Positions 7,967 to 15,818 of a stretch of 64,000 nucleotides of DNA are shown in pieces. A model generated the notes under the pieces. That model made no database searches, was not told the DNA's origin, and saw only the letters and a program-made list of their open reading frames with translations. Positions within the stretch are counted from its first letter, which is position 1. Each line of letters opens with the position of its first letter. This DNA comes from an uncultured Collinsella sp. GTDB lineage: Bacteria; Actinomycetota; Coriobacteriia; Coriobacteriales; Coriobacteriaceae. The stretch spans positions 1 through 64,000 of the forward strand of contig CAUHCN010000008.1 of the NCBI GenBank assembly GCA_959604825.1, read 5' to 3'. The position numbers and the translations under genes are program-made.

Positions 7967-10735
7967 TTACAGCAGCTCGCCGTGGCGGGCGATGTAGCGG
8001 CGCTTGGCCAGTTGGGTGAGCGCGATGTAGGCGGCGACAATGCCGATGAGCAGCGCGAAGAAGATTGGCGGCAGCGGCATGAGACCCAGCGCATCGGCGA
8101 TGGGGCTTGCCGGCAGCCAAGTGACGAGCACCAGGCCCAGCACGGTGAGGAGGCACAGCGCGGGCGCGGCGTGGTCGCGCAGGCTCGGTAGGCGCGGGGA
8201 GCGCAGCATGTGGATTACGAGCGTCTGCGACCACATGGACTCGACAAACCAGCCGCTCTGGAAGATTGCGGCGAAGGTCGTCATGCCCGCGACGTTGCCC
8301 GCGGCGGCAAGCTTTGCCCAGCTCGCGCCCACGGTGGCGGGGCACACCACAAAGAAGAGCGCGGCGAAGGTCACGATGTCAAACAGCGAGCTCGCGGGGC
8401 CCAGCTCGAGCATAAAGCCCTGAATGGACGCGGCGTCCCAGGCGCGCGGACGGACGGTCCAGGCGTCGTCGACGGTGTCCCACGGCAGCGCGATGCACAC
8501 GATCTCGTAGACCAGCGACAGCAGCACCAGCTGCAGAGCGCTCATGGGCAAGAACGGCAAGAACAGGCTCGCGACGGTCACGGATAGCACGTTGCCAAAG
8601 TTGGAGCTCACCGTGGTCTTGAGGTACTTGAGTAGGTTGCCGTAGGTGCGGCGGCCTTCGATGATGCCGCGCTCGAGCACGCCCAGGTCCTTCTGGAGCA
8701 AGATGATATCGGCGGATTCCTTGGCGATGTCGACGGCGGAGTCGACCGAGATGCCGCAGTCGCTCGCGCGCATGGCGGCGGCGTCGTTGATGCCGTCACC
8801 CATAAAGCCCACGGTGTGACCGAGCAGCTCGCGCATGACGCGCACCAGGCGCGCCTTCTGCAGAGGCGAGAGCTTGGCGAAGAGGTGGGTGTTCTCGGCG
8901 CGCTCGGCAAGTTCGGCGTCATCGAGCGCATCGATCTCGGAGCCGAGCAAGACGTTGCTCGCGTCGATGCCGATCTGCTCGCAGACGGTGGCGGCGACAC
9001 GGTCATTGTCGCCGGTCAGGACCTTAACGGCGACGCCCTTGGCCTCGAGGGTGGCGACGGCGCCCGCGGCACTTGCTTTGGGCGGATCGAGGAAGGCCAA
9101 AAAGCCCATCAGCACCATGTCGCACTCGTCGGCGATGCCAAACTCGCCCACGCAGCGCGGGTCGGTCTTCTGCGCCACAGCAATCACGCGCAGGCCCTCG
9201 GCGTTGAGCCCGGCTACCTGCTTTCGAATCTGGGTGAGCTTATCTTCGGTGAGCGGCTGGGCGGCACCATCGACCTCGACAAAGGAGCAGATCTCGAGCA
9301 TTTCCTCGGCAGCTCCCTTGGTGACCATCTGGGTTTTGCCTTGGGCATCGGCGACAACTACGCTCAGGCGACGGCGCGAGAAATCGAAGGGCACCTCGTC
9401 GACCTTGGTATAGCGGTCGCGCAGGCTCTGGCCCAGCATGGAATCGGGTGCTGCGGCCGAGGGCGTCACATCGGCGCGGTCGATGACGGCCAGGTCGATA
9501 AGGTTCTTGAGGCCGGTCTGGAAGAAGCTGTTCAAAAACGCATGGCGCAGCACGCGTGCGTCTTCGTTGCCGTCGGTGTTGAGGTAGCGCTCGAGCACGA
9601 TGCGGTCTTCGGTGAGGGTGCCGGTCTTGTCGCAGCACAGGACGTCCATCGCGCCCAGGTTTTGGATTGCTGGCAGCTCCTTGACGATAACCTGGCGACG
9701 GGCGAGGTCCTTGGCGCCCTGCGACAGGCTCGTGGTCACGATGACGGGAAGCATCTGCGGCGTGATGCCCACGGCCACGCTCGTGGCGAACAACAGCGCA
9801 TCGATGACGTTGCCCTTGGTGGCGGCGTTGATGGCAAAGACGGCCGGCGCCATAACGAGCATGAGGCGTACGAGCAACATGGAGACGCTCGAGACGCCGC
9901 GGTCAAACGCGCTCTTCTCGCCGCGCCCGTTGAGCATCTTGGCGATGCCGCCCAGGTAAGTGTCCGAGCCGGTGGCTACGACAAGTGCCATAGCGGTGCC
10001 GTTTTGCACGGAGGTGCCGGTAAAGACGATGTTTTTGCAGGCAGAGAGCGGCAGTGCGGAGTCGTCGGCGCCCTCGACGACGGTGATGGCAGCGGTCTTC
10101 TCGACAGCCTCACTCTCGCCGGTGAGTGCGGACTCGATCACAAACAGGTCGCGCGCGGTGATGATGCGGGCATCGGCCGGCACCATGTCGCCGGCAGAGA
10201 GGCGGATCACATCACCGGGGACGAGCTCGTCGAAGGGGATCTCGACGCGCTCACCGTCGCGCAGAGCGGTGCAAGTGTTGGAGACCAGGTCCTTGAGGGC
10301 CTCGGTCGCATTGCCGCTGCGGGCTTCTTGGATAAACTTCATACCGCCCGATACCAGCAACATGATGCCGATGACGATGACCGTGGAGGGGTCGCGCTGC
10401 GGTTCGGGCACGGCGAGCACGTCGATGTAGAGCGAGACCAGCGCGAGAGCGGCGAGGATGCCGGCGAAGGGGTCGACAAAGGCGTCGGCGATACGGCGGG
10501 CGAGTGTCTTGGTCGGCGCCTCGATGGTGTTGGGGCCGGAGGCGTCCAGGCGCTCGGTTGCCTGCTCGGCGGTGAGGCCGTCGGCTGTGGCGTCGAGCAG
10601 CACGAGGGCATCCTCGGCGCTATGGGTGGCGGCGAATATGGTGTTCTTGGACATGCCGGTATGAGCGGCGGGGCGCGCCGTGCGGCGGCGCTTGGAGATG
10701 GCTTCGAGTACCGTGGCGGTTTTGAGCATCAGCAT
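7967..10735 (-). CDS. mgtA: Magnesium-translocating P-type ATPase
   Basis: A 922-aa P-type ATPase of the MgtA/MgtB class (PIIIB), which imports Mg2+ across the membrane using ATP. The phosphorylation site is DKTGTLTED (D369); the TGESE dephosphorylation motif, MGDGIND hinge motif and about ten membrane segments are present. The N-terminus includes a basic segment (ISKRRRTARPAAHTG) before SKNTIFAATHS. AAGGAGG lies five bases before the ATG at 10735; an ATG at 10729 is also possible. Upstream on the same strand are a CCACCACAAAGG hairpin and a 23-codon ORF with a perfect ribosome site, a layout that recalls Mg2+-responsive leaders. Confidence 0.9.
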   Translation of the reverse strand: MLMLKTATVLEAISKRRRTARPAAHTGMSKNTIFAATHSAEDALVLLDATADGLTAEQATERLDASGPNTIEAPTKTLARRIADAFVDPFAGILAALALVSLYIDVLAVPEPQRDPSTVIVIGIMLLVSGGMKFIQEARSGNATEALKDLVSNTCTALRDGERVEIPFDELVPGDVIRLSAGDMVPADARIITARDLFVIESALTGESEAVEKTAAITVVEGADDSALPLSACKNIVFTGTSVQNGTAMALVVATGSDTYLGGIAKMLNGRGEKSAFDRGVSSVSMLLVRLMLVMAPAVFAINAATKGNVIDALLFATSVAVGITPQMLPVIVTTSLSQGAKDLARRQVIVKELPAIQNLGAMDVLCCDKTGTLTEDRIVLERYLNTDGNEDARVLRHAFLNSFFQTGLKNLIDLAVIDRADVTPSAAAPDSMLGQSLRDRYTKVDEVPFDFSRRRLSVVVADAQGKTQMVTKGAAEEMLEICSFVEVDGAAQPLTEDKLTQIRKQVAGLNAEGLRVIAVAQKTDPRCVGEFGIADECDMVLMGFLAFLDPPKASAAGAVATLEAKGVAVKVLTGDNDRVAATVCEQIGIDASNVLLGSEIDALDDAELAERAENTHLFAKLSPLQKARLVRVMRELLGHTVGFMGDGINDAAAMRASDCGISVDSAVDIAKESADIILLQKDLGVLERGIIEGRRTYGNLLKYLKTTVSSNFGNVLSVTVASLFLPFLPMSALQLVLLSLVYEIVCIALPWDTVDDAWTVRPRAWDAASIQGFMLELGPASSLFDIVTFAALFFVVCPATVGASWAKLAAAGNVAGMTTFAAIFQSGWFVESMWSQTLVIHMLRSPRLPSLRDHAAPALCLLTVLGLVLVTWLPASPIADALGLMPLPPIFFALLIGIVAAYIALTQLAKRRYIARHGELL

Positions 10736-10817
10736 AGGGTCCTCCTTGTTGAAGGGAGTTAGCGTACGTGTCGTATGTGCTTCAAAAAACCTAGATGTCG
10801 CTCACGTCATGCTTTCG

Positions 10818-10853
10818 AACCACCACAAAGGGACAGGCACCTTTGTGGTGGTT
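10818..10853. repeat. CCACCACAAAGG hairpin (solo copy)
   Basis: Perfect 14-bp arms AACCACCACAAAGG / CCTTTGTGGTGGTT enclose GACAGGCA. Copies of the same hairpin recur at 4602, 52185, 53941 and, degenerate, at 52466 and 54822. Here it lies between the small leader ORF and mgtA. Confidence 0.8.
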
Positions 10854-10874
10854 TTGACGATCGGCTGTTGGCGC

Positions 10875-10946
10875 TTATGCGTGCGCGGAATCCTCGCGGC
10901 GTGCCGAGGGCGACATGCAGGTTTTTCGACTATGACTGCCTTCCAT
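10875..10946 (-). CDS. Small leader ORF upstream of mgtA
   Basis: A 23-codon ORF starting MEGSHSRKTC and ending in TAA. AAGGAGGTG, an almost complete anti-Shine-Dalgarno match, lies four or five bases upstream of its ATG. That site, the strand and the position (139 nt before mgtA, separated by a hairpin) suggest a translated leader peptide controlling mgtA, as mgtL does in enterobacteria. The peptide has only one proline and an RRED stretch, so it does not resemble MgtL in sequence. Translation and role are inference. Confidence 0.45.
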   Translation of the reverse strand: MEGSHSRKTCMSPSARREDSAHA

Positions 10947-11170
10947 GGCACACCTCCTTAAGGCCGGGCGCGGCGCGCTTTGGGTATCTCGTACCCGTTA
11001 CAATCCGCCCGTATTCTTGATGAGGGGGTTTGCCGTGTCAACCCCAATGTTTGGAAAACCATTGCCCCTGACAAAGCCTTTACAGAATGCCGAGGCCCCA
11101 AAGCGCGCCCGCAACGCGCCCTGCCTGCGCTAAACTGGAAGGCACGTACGCGATTACGAGAGGAGCCCGC
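10947..11170. other. Divergent promoter region mgtA leader/pyrE
   Basis: The two transcription units diverge from here. I see no clear -10/-35 pair and no recognisable PyrR site or pyrimidine attenuator before pyrE. Confidence 0.4.
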
Positions 11171-11851
11171 ATGGAGGCTTACAAGCAAGAGTTCATCAAG
11201 TTCATGGTTGAGTCCGACGTTCTTAAATTCGGCAGCTTTACGCTCAAGAGCGGCCGTCAGTCTCCGTTCTTTATGAACGCCGGCGCTTATGTGACGGGCT
11301 ACCAGCTCAAGAAGCTGGGCGAGTATTACGCCCAGGCCATCCACGATAACTTTGGCGACGACTTTGACGTGCTGTTTGGGCCGGCCTACAAGGGCATTCC
11401 CCTGGCCGTCGTGACCGCCATTGCCTACCACGAGCTGTACGGCAAGGAGGTCAAGTACTGCTGCGACCGCAAGGAGGCCAAGGACCACGGCGCCGACAAG
11501 GGCAACCTGCTGGGCTATGAGCCCCAGGACGGCGACCGCGTGGTCATGGTCGAGGACGTCACCACCAGCGGCAAGTCCATCGACGAGACCTATCCCAAGG
11601 TCAAGGCTGCTGCCGATGTCGAGATCAAGGGCCTCATCGTATCCCTCAATCGCATGGAGGTCGGCAAGGGCGGCGTGACCACCGCGCAGAAGGAGATCGA
11701 GGCCAAGTACGGTTTTCCCGTCGCGAGCATCGTTTCCATGGCCGAGGTCGTCGAGACCCTCTACAACCACGAGATCGACGGTAAGGTCGTCATCGATGAC
11801 GAGCTCAAGGCCGCCATCGACGCCTACTACGAGCAGTACGGAGCCAAGTAG
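11171..11851 (+). CDS. pyrE: Orotate phosphoribosyltransferase
   Basis: A 226-aa enzyme converting orotate and PRPP to orotidine 5'-phosphate in pyrimidine synthesis. It contains the SGRQSPFFMNAG substrate loop and the PRPP-binding motif VVMVEDVTTSGKS. AGGAG lies five bases before the ATG at 11171; the open frame extends further upstream but without a start of comparable quality. It stands alone here, with no other pyr genes in the window. The stop codon is followed after three bases by the double-hairpin element at 11855-12005. Confidence 0.93.
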   Translation: MEAYKQEFIKFMVESDVLKFGSFTLKSGRQSPFFMNAGAYVTGYQLKKLGEYYAQAIHDNFGDDFDVLFGPAYKGIPLAVVTAIAYHELYGKEVKYCCDRKEAKDHGADKGNLLGYEPQDGDRVVMVEDVTTSGKSIDETYPKVKAAADVEIKGLIVSLNRMEVGKGGVTTAQKEIEAKYGFPVASIVSMAEVVETLYNHEIDGKVVIDDELKAAIDAYYEQYGAK

Positions 11852-11854
11852 GTA

Positions 11855-12005
11855 GTTACGCGGTTTTACCAAACCGCGTAACGGCTCGACGCTGCGCGGG
11901 CCGCATTTGGACAATCTGACGTTCAACTTCAAGGGCGCGACCAGAAGGTCAGCGCCCTTTCGTTTCACGTCACCTTGTCTCAAATGCGACCCGCTCGCTG
12001 TCGTT
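11855..12005 (+). ncRNA. Double-hairpin element, copy 1 (3' of pyrE)
   Basis: Hairpin 1 (11855-11882) has a perfect 12-bp stem and TACC loop. It is followed by GGCTCGACGCTGCGCGGG and a long second hairpin: CGCATTTG, ACAA, TGACGT and GGGCGC on the left pair with GCGCCC, ACGTCA, TTGT and CAAATGCG on the right, with a GACC-AGAA-GGTC apex. It ends CCCGCTCGCTGTCG. The T-run after the inner stem could terminate pyrE. The same architecture with different arm sequences occurs at 26727, 29074 and, degenerate, 19848. Confidence 0.6.
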
Positions 12006-12037
12006 GCCAAGACATCGGCGTTGCCGTTGCTGTGGGG

Positions 12038-12195
12038 TACTCATTGGGGACAGACTTAAATGACTAGTCAGAGTGAGAGTGGATAATCTCCCGTTTTTGG
12101 CCTGTGTGCGGGCTCAAAGTGGGAGATTATCCACCCTCGTCATTTTGGCACTTGGGGACGTTCCTTTTGTGCCGACAGCTGGGGACACTCCTTGC
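12038..12195 (+). repeat. Composite GGATAATCTCCC/GGACGTTCC repeat, copy 1
   Basis: In order: an ACTCATT...AATGACT hairpin around GGGGACAGACTTA; a palindrome with arms GAGAGTGGATAATCTCCC (12075-12092) and GGGAGATTATCCACCCTC (12121-12138); and the motif pair TTGGGGACGTTCCTTTTG / CTGGGGACACTCCTTGCC. A second complete copy is at 48529-48699. Confidence 0.8.
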
Positions 12196-12215
12196 CGAAT
12201 GTGGGCCGTCGGTTG

Positions 12216-13727
12216 CTACACGACGGTGATGGCGACCTGGGCGTAGCGGCTGCAGGGGCGCTCGGCGCGCGTCTGCACGGTGAGGGTGAGCACGAAGCGA
12301 TCGCCGGGTCGTGCGTCGGCGGGCACGACGAAAGTGGTGTCCACTGTGCATTCTTGCCACAGCGACAGGTCTTGGGTACCTGCATAGCTCGACGGGTCCA
12401 CGGCGATATCCCAATGCGCATCGAGTCCCTTGTCGTCGGGATCGACGATGGTCGCTGCAAGGGCGACGCGTTCGCCGGCTATAGCACTGCGATCGGCCGC
12501 AACTTCGACAACATGCGCCGGGTGCGAGCAGACTGCCGGATCATGGGCGCACCATTGCGCGCGGGCGGCAAAGTCTTCCTGATAGGCGCGCAGGTAGGGA
12601 TTGGGGTTGTCGTCTGCAGGCGTACTGATGGCGTCAAAATCGGTGGGTGCTCCTGCATCGGGATGCCCATCAAGAAACATACGGCCGAGCAGCGTATCGA
12701 AGTTGCGGTCGTCGATACCGCGCAGGCCAAACGGCAGCAGCGGGATATAGGTCATACTGTCGCCTTCGGCCATAAAGTCGCCGCGCTCAAACTGCATTGC
12801 GGGCACGCCTTCCAGGCCCCAATCCAGACGGGCATGCTTGCCAAACTGAAAGCGCTCGGGCTCGTTTTCGTAGTCCTTGCCATCACCATAGAGCATATAG
12901 CGCGCCATGAGGGGGCCGTTGCCCTGGGTGAGATTATGCTCGGGCCAAGGAGCCTTAAACAGCGGCAGCGTATCGGGCTGAGCTATTTTGGCGTTGACAT
13001 AGCTGCCATACTTATGGGGCACACACCAAAAGACGAGCTCGGGAAAGAGCTCGCGCCCATGGTCGAGCCATGAGTTGTCCTGACCTACGCCATTGGCAAC
13101 CCCCATCACGCGCACCTTCTGATAGATCCGCTGCCGCACGGCGGGCCACTCGGGTGTGTTCTGCCATTGTTCGGCGATGGACATGAGGGCGCGAACGATA
13201 GTGTTCATACCGCCCCAGGAAAGGAGCCACAGCGTGCGGGGGTCGTCATCCATGATGGCGTCGGCGATGACGCGCGAACCGGGCGTTTCCTCGCGCACGT
13301 CGCCCTCAAAGGCGACGTTGCCCATATAGGTGCGCTCGATCATCTGGGCGGGCGTGGGGAAGGACGGCTCGCCGGCGGCAGCGGCGTTGGCCTGTAGCTG
13401 CGGCCAGGCCTGGGCATACTCGTTGCTCCACAGGCTTTCGATCCAACCCTCGGGGAATGGGCGGTACTCCATGAGCGAGCCAGCTTCGGGGTCGGGCTCG
13501 TGCGGAACGACGTCCCAGGTATAGGAGCGCACGCCTTTGGTCCGCCAATGCGGATTCACCTCGCCCAGCGTATGAACACCATCGCCAAGAAAGTGATATT
13601 GCGAAGCCGTGTACACCACAGCCTGCACATCGAGCACATTGAGATACAGAGCCAAATGAACCAGAGAGTTCATATCATCGACTTCCATATCGGTGGTGAC
13701 AATCACCCGAGTCAAATTCTGAGACAT
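12216..13727 (-). CDS. DUF1593 (nucleoside-hydrolase-like) domain protein
   Basis: A 503-aa protein starting MSQNLTRVIVTTDMEVDDMNSL. Its N-terminal ~300 residues match the DUF1593 / nucleoside hydrolase-like domain, with TDMEVDD recalling the Asp cluster that binds calcium in nucleoside hydrolases. The C-terminal ~100 residues form a beta-rich domain often following DUF1593. Related proteins occur in glycan-degradation loci; the substrate is unknown. There is no signal peptide. GGAG lies eight bases before the ATG at 13727, preferred over a GTG at 13745. It lies downstream of, and on the same strand as, the esterase at 13994-15331, but a long inverted repeat separates them. Confidence 0.75.
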   Translation of the reverse strand: MSQNLTRVIVTTDMEVDDMNSLVHLALYLNVLDVQAVVYTASQYHFLGDGVHTLGEVNPHWRTKGVRSYTWDVVPHEPDPEAGSLMEYRPFPEGWIESLWSNEYAQAWPQLQANAAAAGEPSFPTPAQMIERTYMGNVAFEGDVREETPGSRVIADAIMDDDPRTLWLLSWGGMNTIVRALMSIAEQWQNTPEWPAVRQRIYQKVRVMGVANGVGQDNSWLDHGRELFPELVFWCVPHKYGSYVNAKIAQPDTLPLFKAPWPEHNLTQGNGPLMARYMLYGDGKDYENEPERFQFGKHARLDWGLEGVPAMQFERGDFMAEGDSMTYIPLLPFGLRGIDDRNFDTLLGRMFLDGHPDAGAPTDFDAISTPADDNPNPYLRAYQEDFAARAQWCAHDPAVCSHPAHVVEVAADRSAIAGERVALAATIVDPDDKGLDAHWDIAVDPSSYAGTQDLSLWQECTVDTTFVVPADARPGDRFVLTLTVQTRAERPCSRYAQVAITVV

Positions 13728-13858
13728 AGGAATAACTCCAACCACGATTTGTTTTCAGCCAGTTACGCGCAAGGCAAGACGGGGCCCACGCCCGCATCGC
13801 CACCGACCTGGCGGCCCGCCGGAAGCGCCCGGCCAGCGTTTCGAACAACGTTAACTCA

Positions 13859-13983
13859 GGGTGCCCCGCCCTTTAGTTTTGTGAACATTCCGCAGCGCGG
13901 ACCCGTTTATCCGTTGTTCCGAAGGAGCAGGATGAACGGGCCCATGCGCGAGGACGTTCACAAAACTAAAGGGCGGGGCACCC
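13859..13983. repeat. 28-bp perfect inverted repeat
   Basis: Arms at 13859-13886 and 13956-13983 are perfectly complementary (core GCCCCGCCCTTTAG). The 69-nt interior adds further pairs (GCGC with GCGC, ATCC with GGAT, TTCC-GAA-GGA at the tip), making an almost continuous 125-nt hairpin. It begins 11 bases after the esterase stop codon and may act as its terminator. Confidence 0.8.
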
Positions 13984-13993
13984 GATGGGACGG

Positions 13994-15331
13994 CTACCTC
14001 GAAACCCTAGCCGACCACTCCCAGCAGCCCACCGGCTCGCCGTCGATGAGTACGTTGCCCCCGTCGAAGTCTTGATAACACAGGTCGTTGAACTGGTGGA
14101 TCCACACGCCGTGATTGAACGTCTTCTTGGGCGAGCCGTCGGCCTCGCGGTACACGCCGGTCAGGTCCTCGACATGGCTAAAGTAGGTGAGGTGCACGTT
14201 GGCGCCGGCATCACGCAGGCGCGCCGTGAGCGGCAGCACCGTCTGCTGCGGGCACACGAGCTCGTCGCCCTTGGAGTGCGTAAACCACAGCGGCGTCTTG
14301 GCGAGTGCGGCCACGTCCTCGTCCGTGGCGTTGTACCACGGGGCACAGCAGGGAAGGCCCGCGGCGAAGAACTCGGGATAGTCGGCGCACAGGCGCAGGG
14401 TCATAAAGCCGCCGTTGGAAAGACCGGCGACCACGATGCGATCGGTGTCGATGCGGTCGGCATGCTCGGCGACAAACTCGTCGATGAGCGCCTTGAGCAC
14501 GGGAGAGTAGATGCTTTGGTTGGAGCGACCGAGTTGCTCGACGCCGTTGTCCATCCAAAAGGTGGGAGACTGCGGCACGAGCACCCAGGCAAAGCCGCCA
14601 AAGTAGCGCTGGATCTGCTTTTGCGAGAGCGCTGTCACGCGGTTGCCGGTGTAGGCACGCGTCGCGCCCTCGCCCTGTGTGGTGCCCTTGCCCTCGCCGG
14701 CGCCGTGCAGGTACACGATCAGCGGCGCCTTCTCGATGGCGGGCGTGTCCTTGGGCGCAAACGGGTTGAAGAGCGCGGAGTCAGCGGGCTCAAAGCTCGG
14801 CTCAAAATAGCCGTACTCGAGCGCGATGCCGTCGACGGGCGTTTGCTGCACGGCGTTATGCCAGCCCTTGAGCGCGGGACAGATGTCGCCGCGGCTGCGA
14901 TCGAAGACGAGGCCCGCGGTGGGGTCGTCGCCGTCTTCGCCCGGGAGCGCCACAAGCTGCGTCACGCGCAGGCGGCTCTCTATATAGCGCGAACCCAGCA
15001 CGCCACCCTCGATCTCTTTGGTGAGACGCACCTCGGGCGTCTCGAGCGCTACGTGTGTGCCCTTGGGCAGGCGCTGGCCGTTCTCATCACAGGGGTAGGT
15101 GGCGAGGACCGGCACGTAGCCCACGGAGGGCGCCGCGTGATCGGCCCCGTGCTCCTTGCGCATCAAGACCTCGCCGGCGCGCTCGTGGCGGGCACAGTAG
15201 ATATTGAACGTGTGCTCGTTCACGTCGTTGGCGCGCACGGTACAGGGCAGGTCGAGTACGACCTTGCTGATCCAGGGGCCAAAATCGCCCAGCGTGGTGA
15301 CGGTTGCGTAGGTACACGATTTGAGTTCCAT
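13994..15331 (-). CDS. Esterase/prolyl-oligopeptidase-like hydrolase
   Basis: A 445-aa alpha/beta hydrolase. The N-terminal ~190 residues form a beta-rich accessory region; the catalytic half has an oxyanion segment LIVYLHGAGEG, the elbow GLSNGG near residue 300, an acid-containing THSKGDELV and a late histidine in KKTFNHGVW. This pattern fits the PHB-depolymerase/feruloyl-esterase-like group of cytosolic hydrolases, which in gut bacteria often deacylate plant glycosides. AGGAG lies six bases before the ATG. A 20-bp near-palindrome (15377-15396) upstream is a likely operator. Substrate unknown. Confidence 0.75.
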   Translation of the reverse strand: MELKSCTYATVTTLGDFGPWISKVVLDLPCTVRANDVNEHTFNIYCARHERAGEVLMRKEHGADHAAPSVGYVPVLATYPCDENGQRLPKGTHVALETPEVRLTKEIEGGVLGSRYIESRLRVTQLVALPGEDGDDPTAGLVFDRSRGDICPALKGWHNAVQQTPVDGIALEYGYFEPSFEPADSALFNPFAPKDTPAIEKAPLIVYLHGAGEGKGTTQGEGATRAYTGNRVTALSQKQIQRYFGGFAWVLVPQSPTFWMDNGVEQLGRSNQSIYSPVLKALIDEFVAEHADRIDTDRIVVAGLSNGGFMTLRLCADYPEFFAAGLPCCAPWYNATDEDVAALAKTPLWFTHSKGDELVCPQQTVLPLTARLRDAGANVHLTYFSHVEDLTGVYREADGSPKKTFNHGVWIHQFNDLCYQDFDGGNVLIDGEPVGCWEWSARVSR

Positions 15332-15818
15332 GAGCTACTCCTTTGTGCCGCAAGTACTAAACAAGGGCGGCAATACAGATTAAACATGTTTAGTCTAATG
15401 CAGAACTGTAGAATGAGCAGATGAACTCGGTAAACGGTAAAACGGAACACGCAATGAACTACTAAACAGACGTTTACTAGTAACTAGCAGGACTTTTGTT
15501 GAGGATCTAACAGGTTATAGAGGTGTTCATCAAAATAAAAGCCCACGTAAATAGCCATATATCAATATCGGGTCAAATAGACGATCTTCTACCGTCTAAA
15601 TACGCTTACCCCCGATTTCCTACCGTTCACCGGACTCCAGACGGCAAAATCGCCACAAATCAGGCACTCCGTGTAAACTAAAGCCAGTAAACGTTCAGTA
15701 AACAAATTGTTTACGACAGCGTATCCAAGGGTTCGGCAACCGTAAGGGGTTATAGTCGCCGAGCCAAAGGCGTGCTTACACAAGCGAGTAGGCACACGAA
15801 GATATGGGGAGGGGTCCC
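15332..15818. promoter_or_regulatory. Divergent regulatory region with TAAACA-type operators
   Basis: No gene is seen in this 487-bp AT-richer gap between the divergent esterase and EIIBC genes. A near-palindrome at 15377-15396 centres on TAAACATGTTTA. A perfect 17-bp palindrome GTAAACAAATTGTTTAC lies at 15698-15714, preceded by further GTAAAC half-sites at 15673 and 15687. AGTAAACGTTCA at about 15686 resembles a catabolite-control (cre) core. The sites probably bind a sugar-responsive regulator; which one is not known. Confidence 0.55.

Noticed and set aside
8816..10762. 648-aa open frame on the plus strand opposite mgtA
   Set aside because: It is a shadow of the mgtA codon pattern; mgtA has full P-type ATPase motifs and the opposite frame shows no recognisable domain.
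13985..15424. 479-aa open frame on the plus strand opposite the esterase
   Set aside because: Antisense shadow; the minus-strand protein has hydrolase motifs and a good ribosome site.
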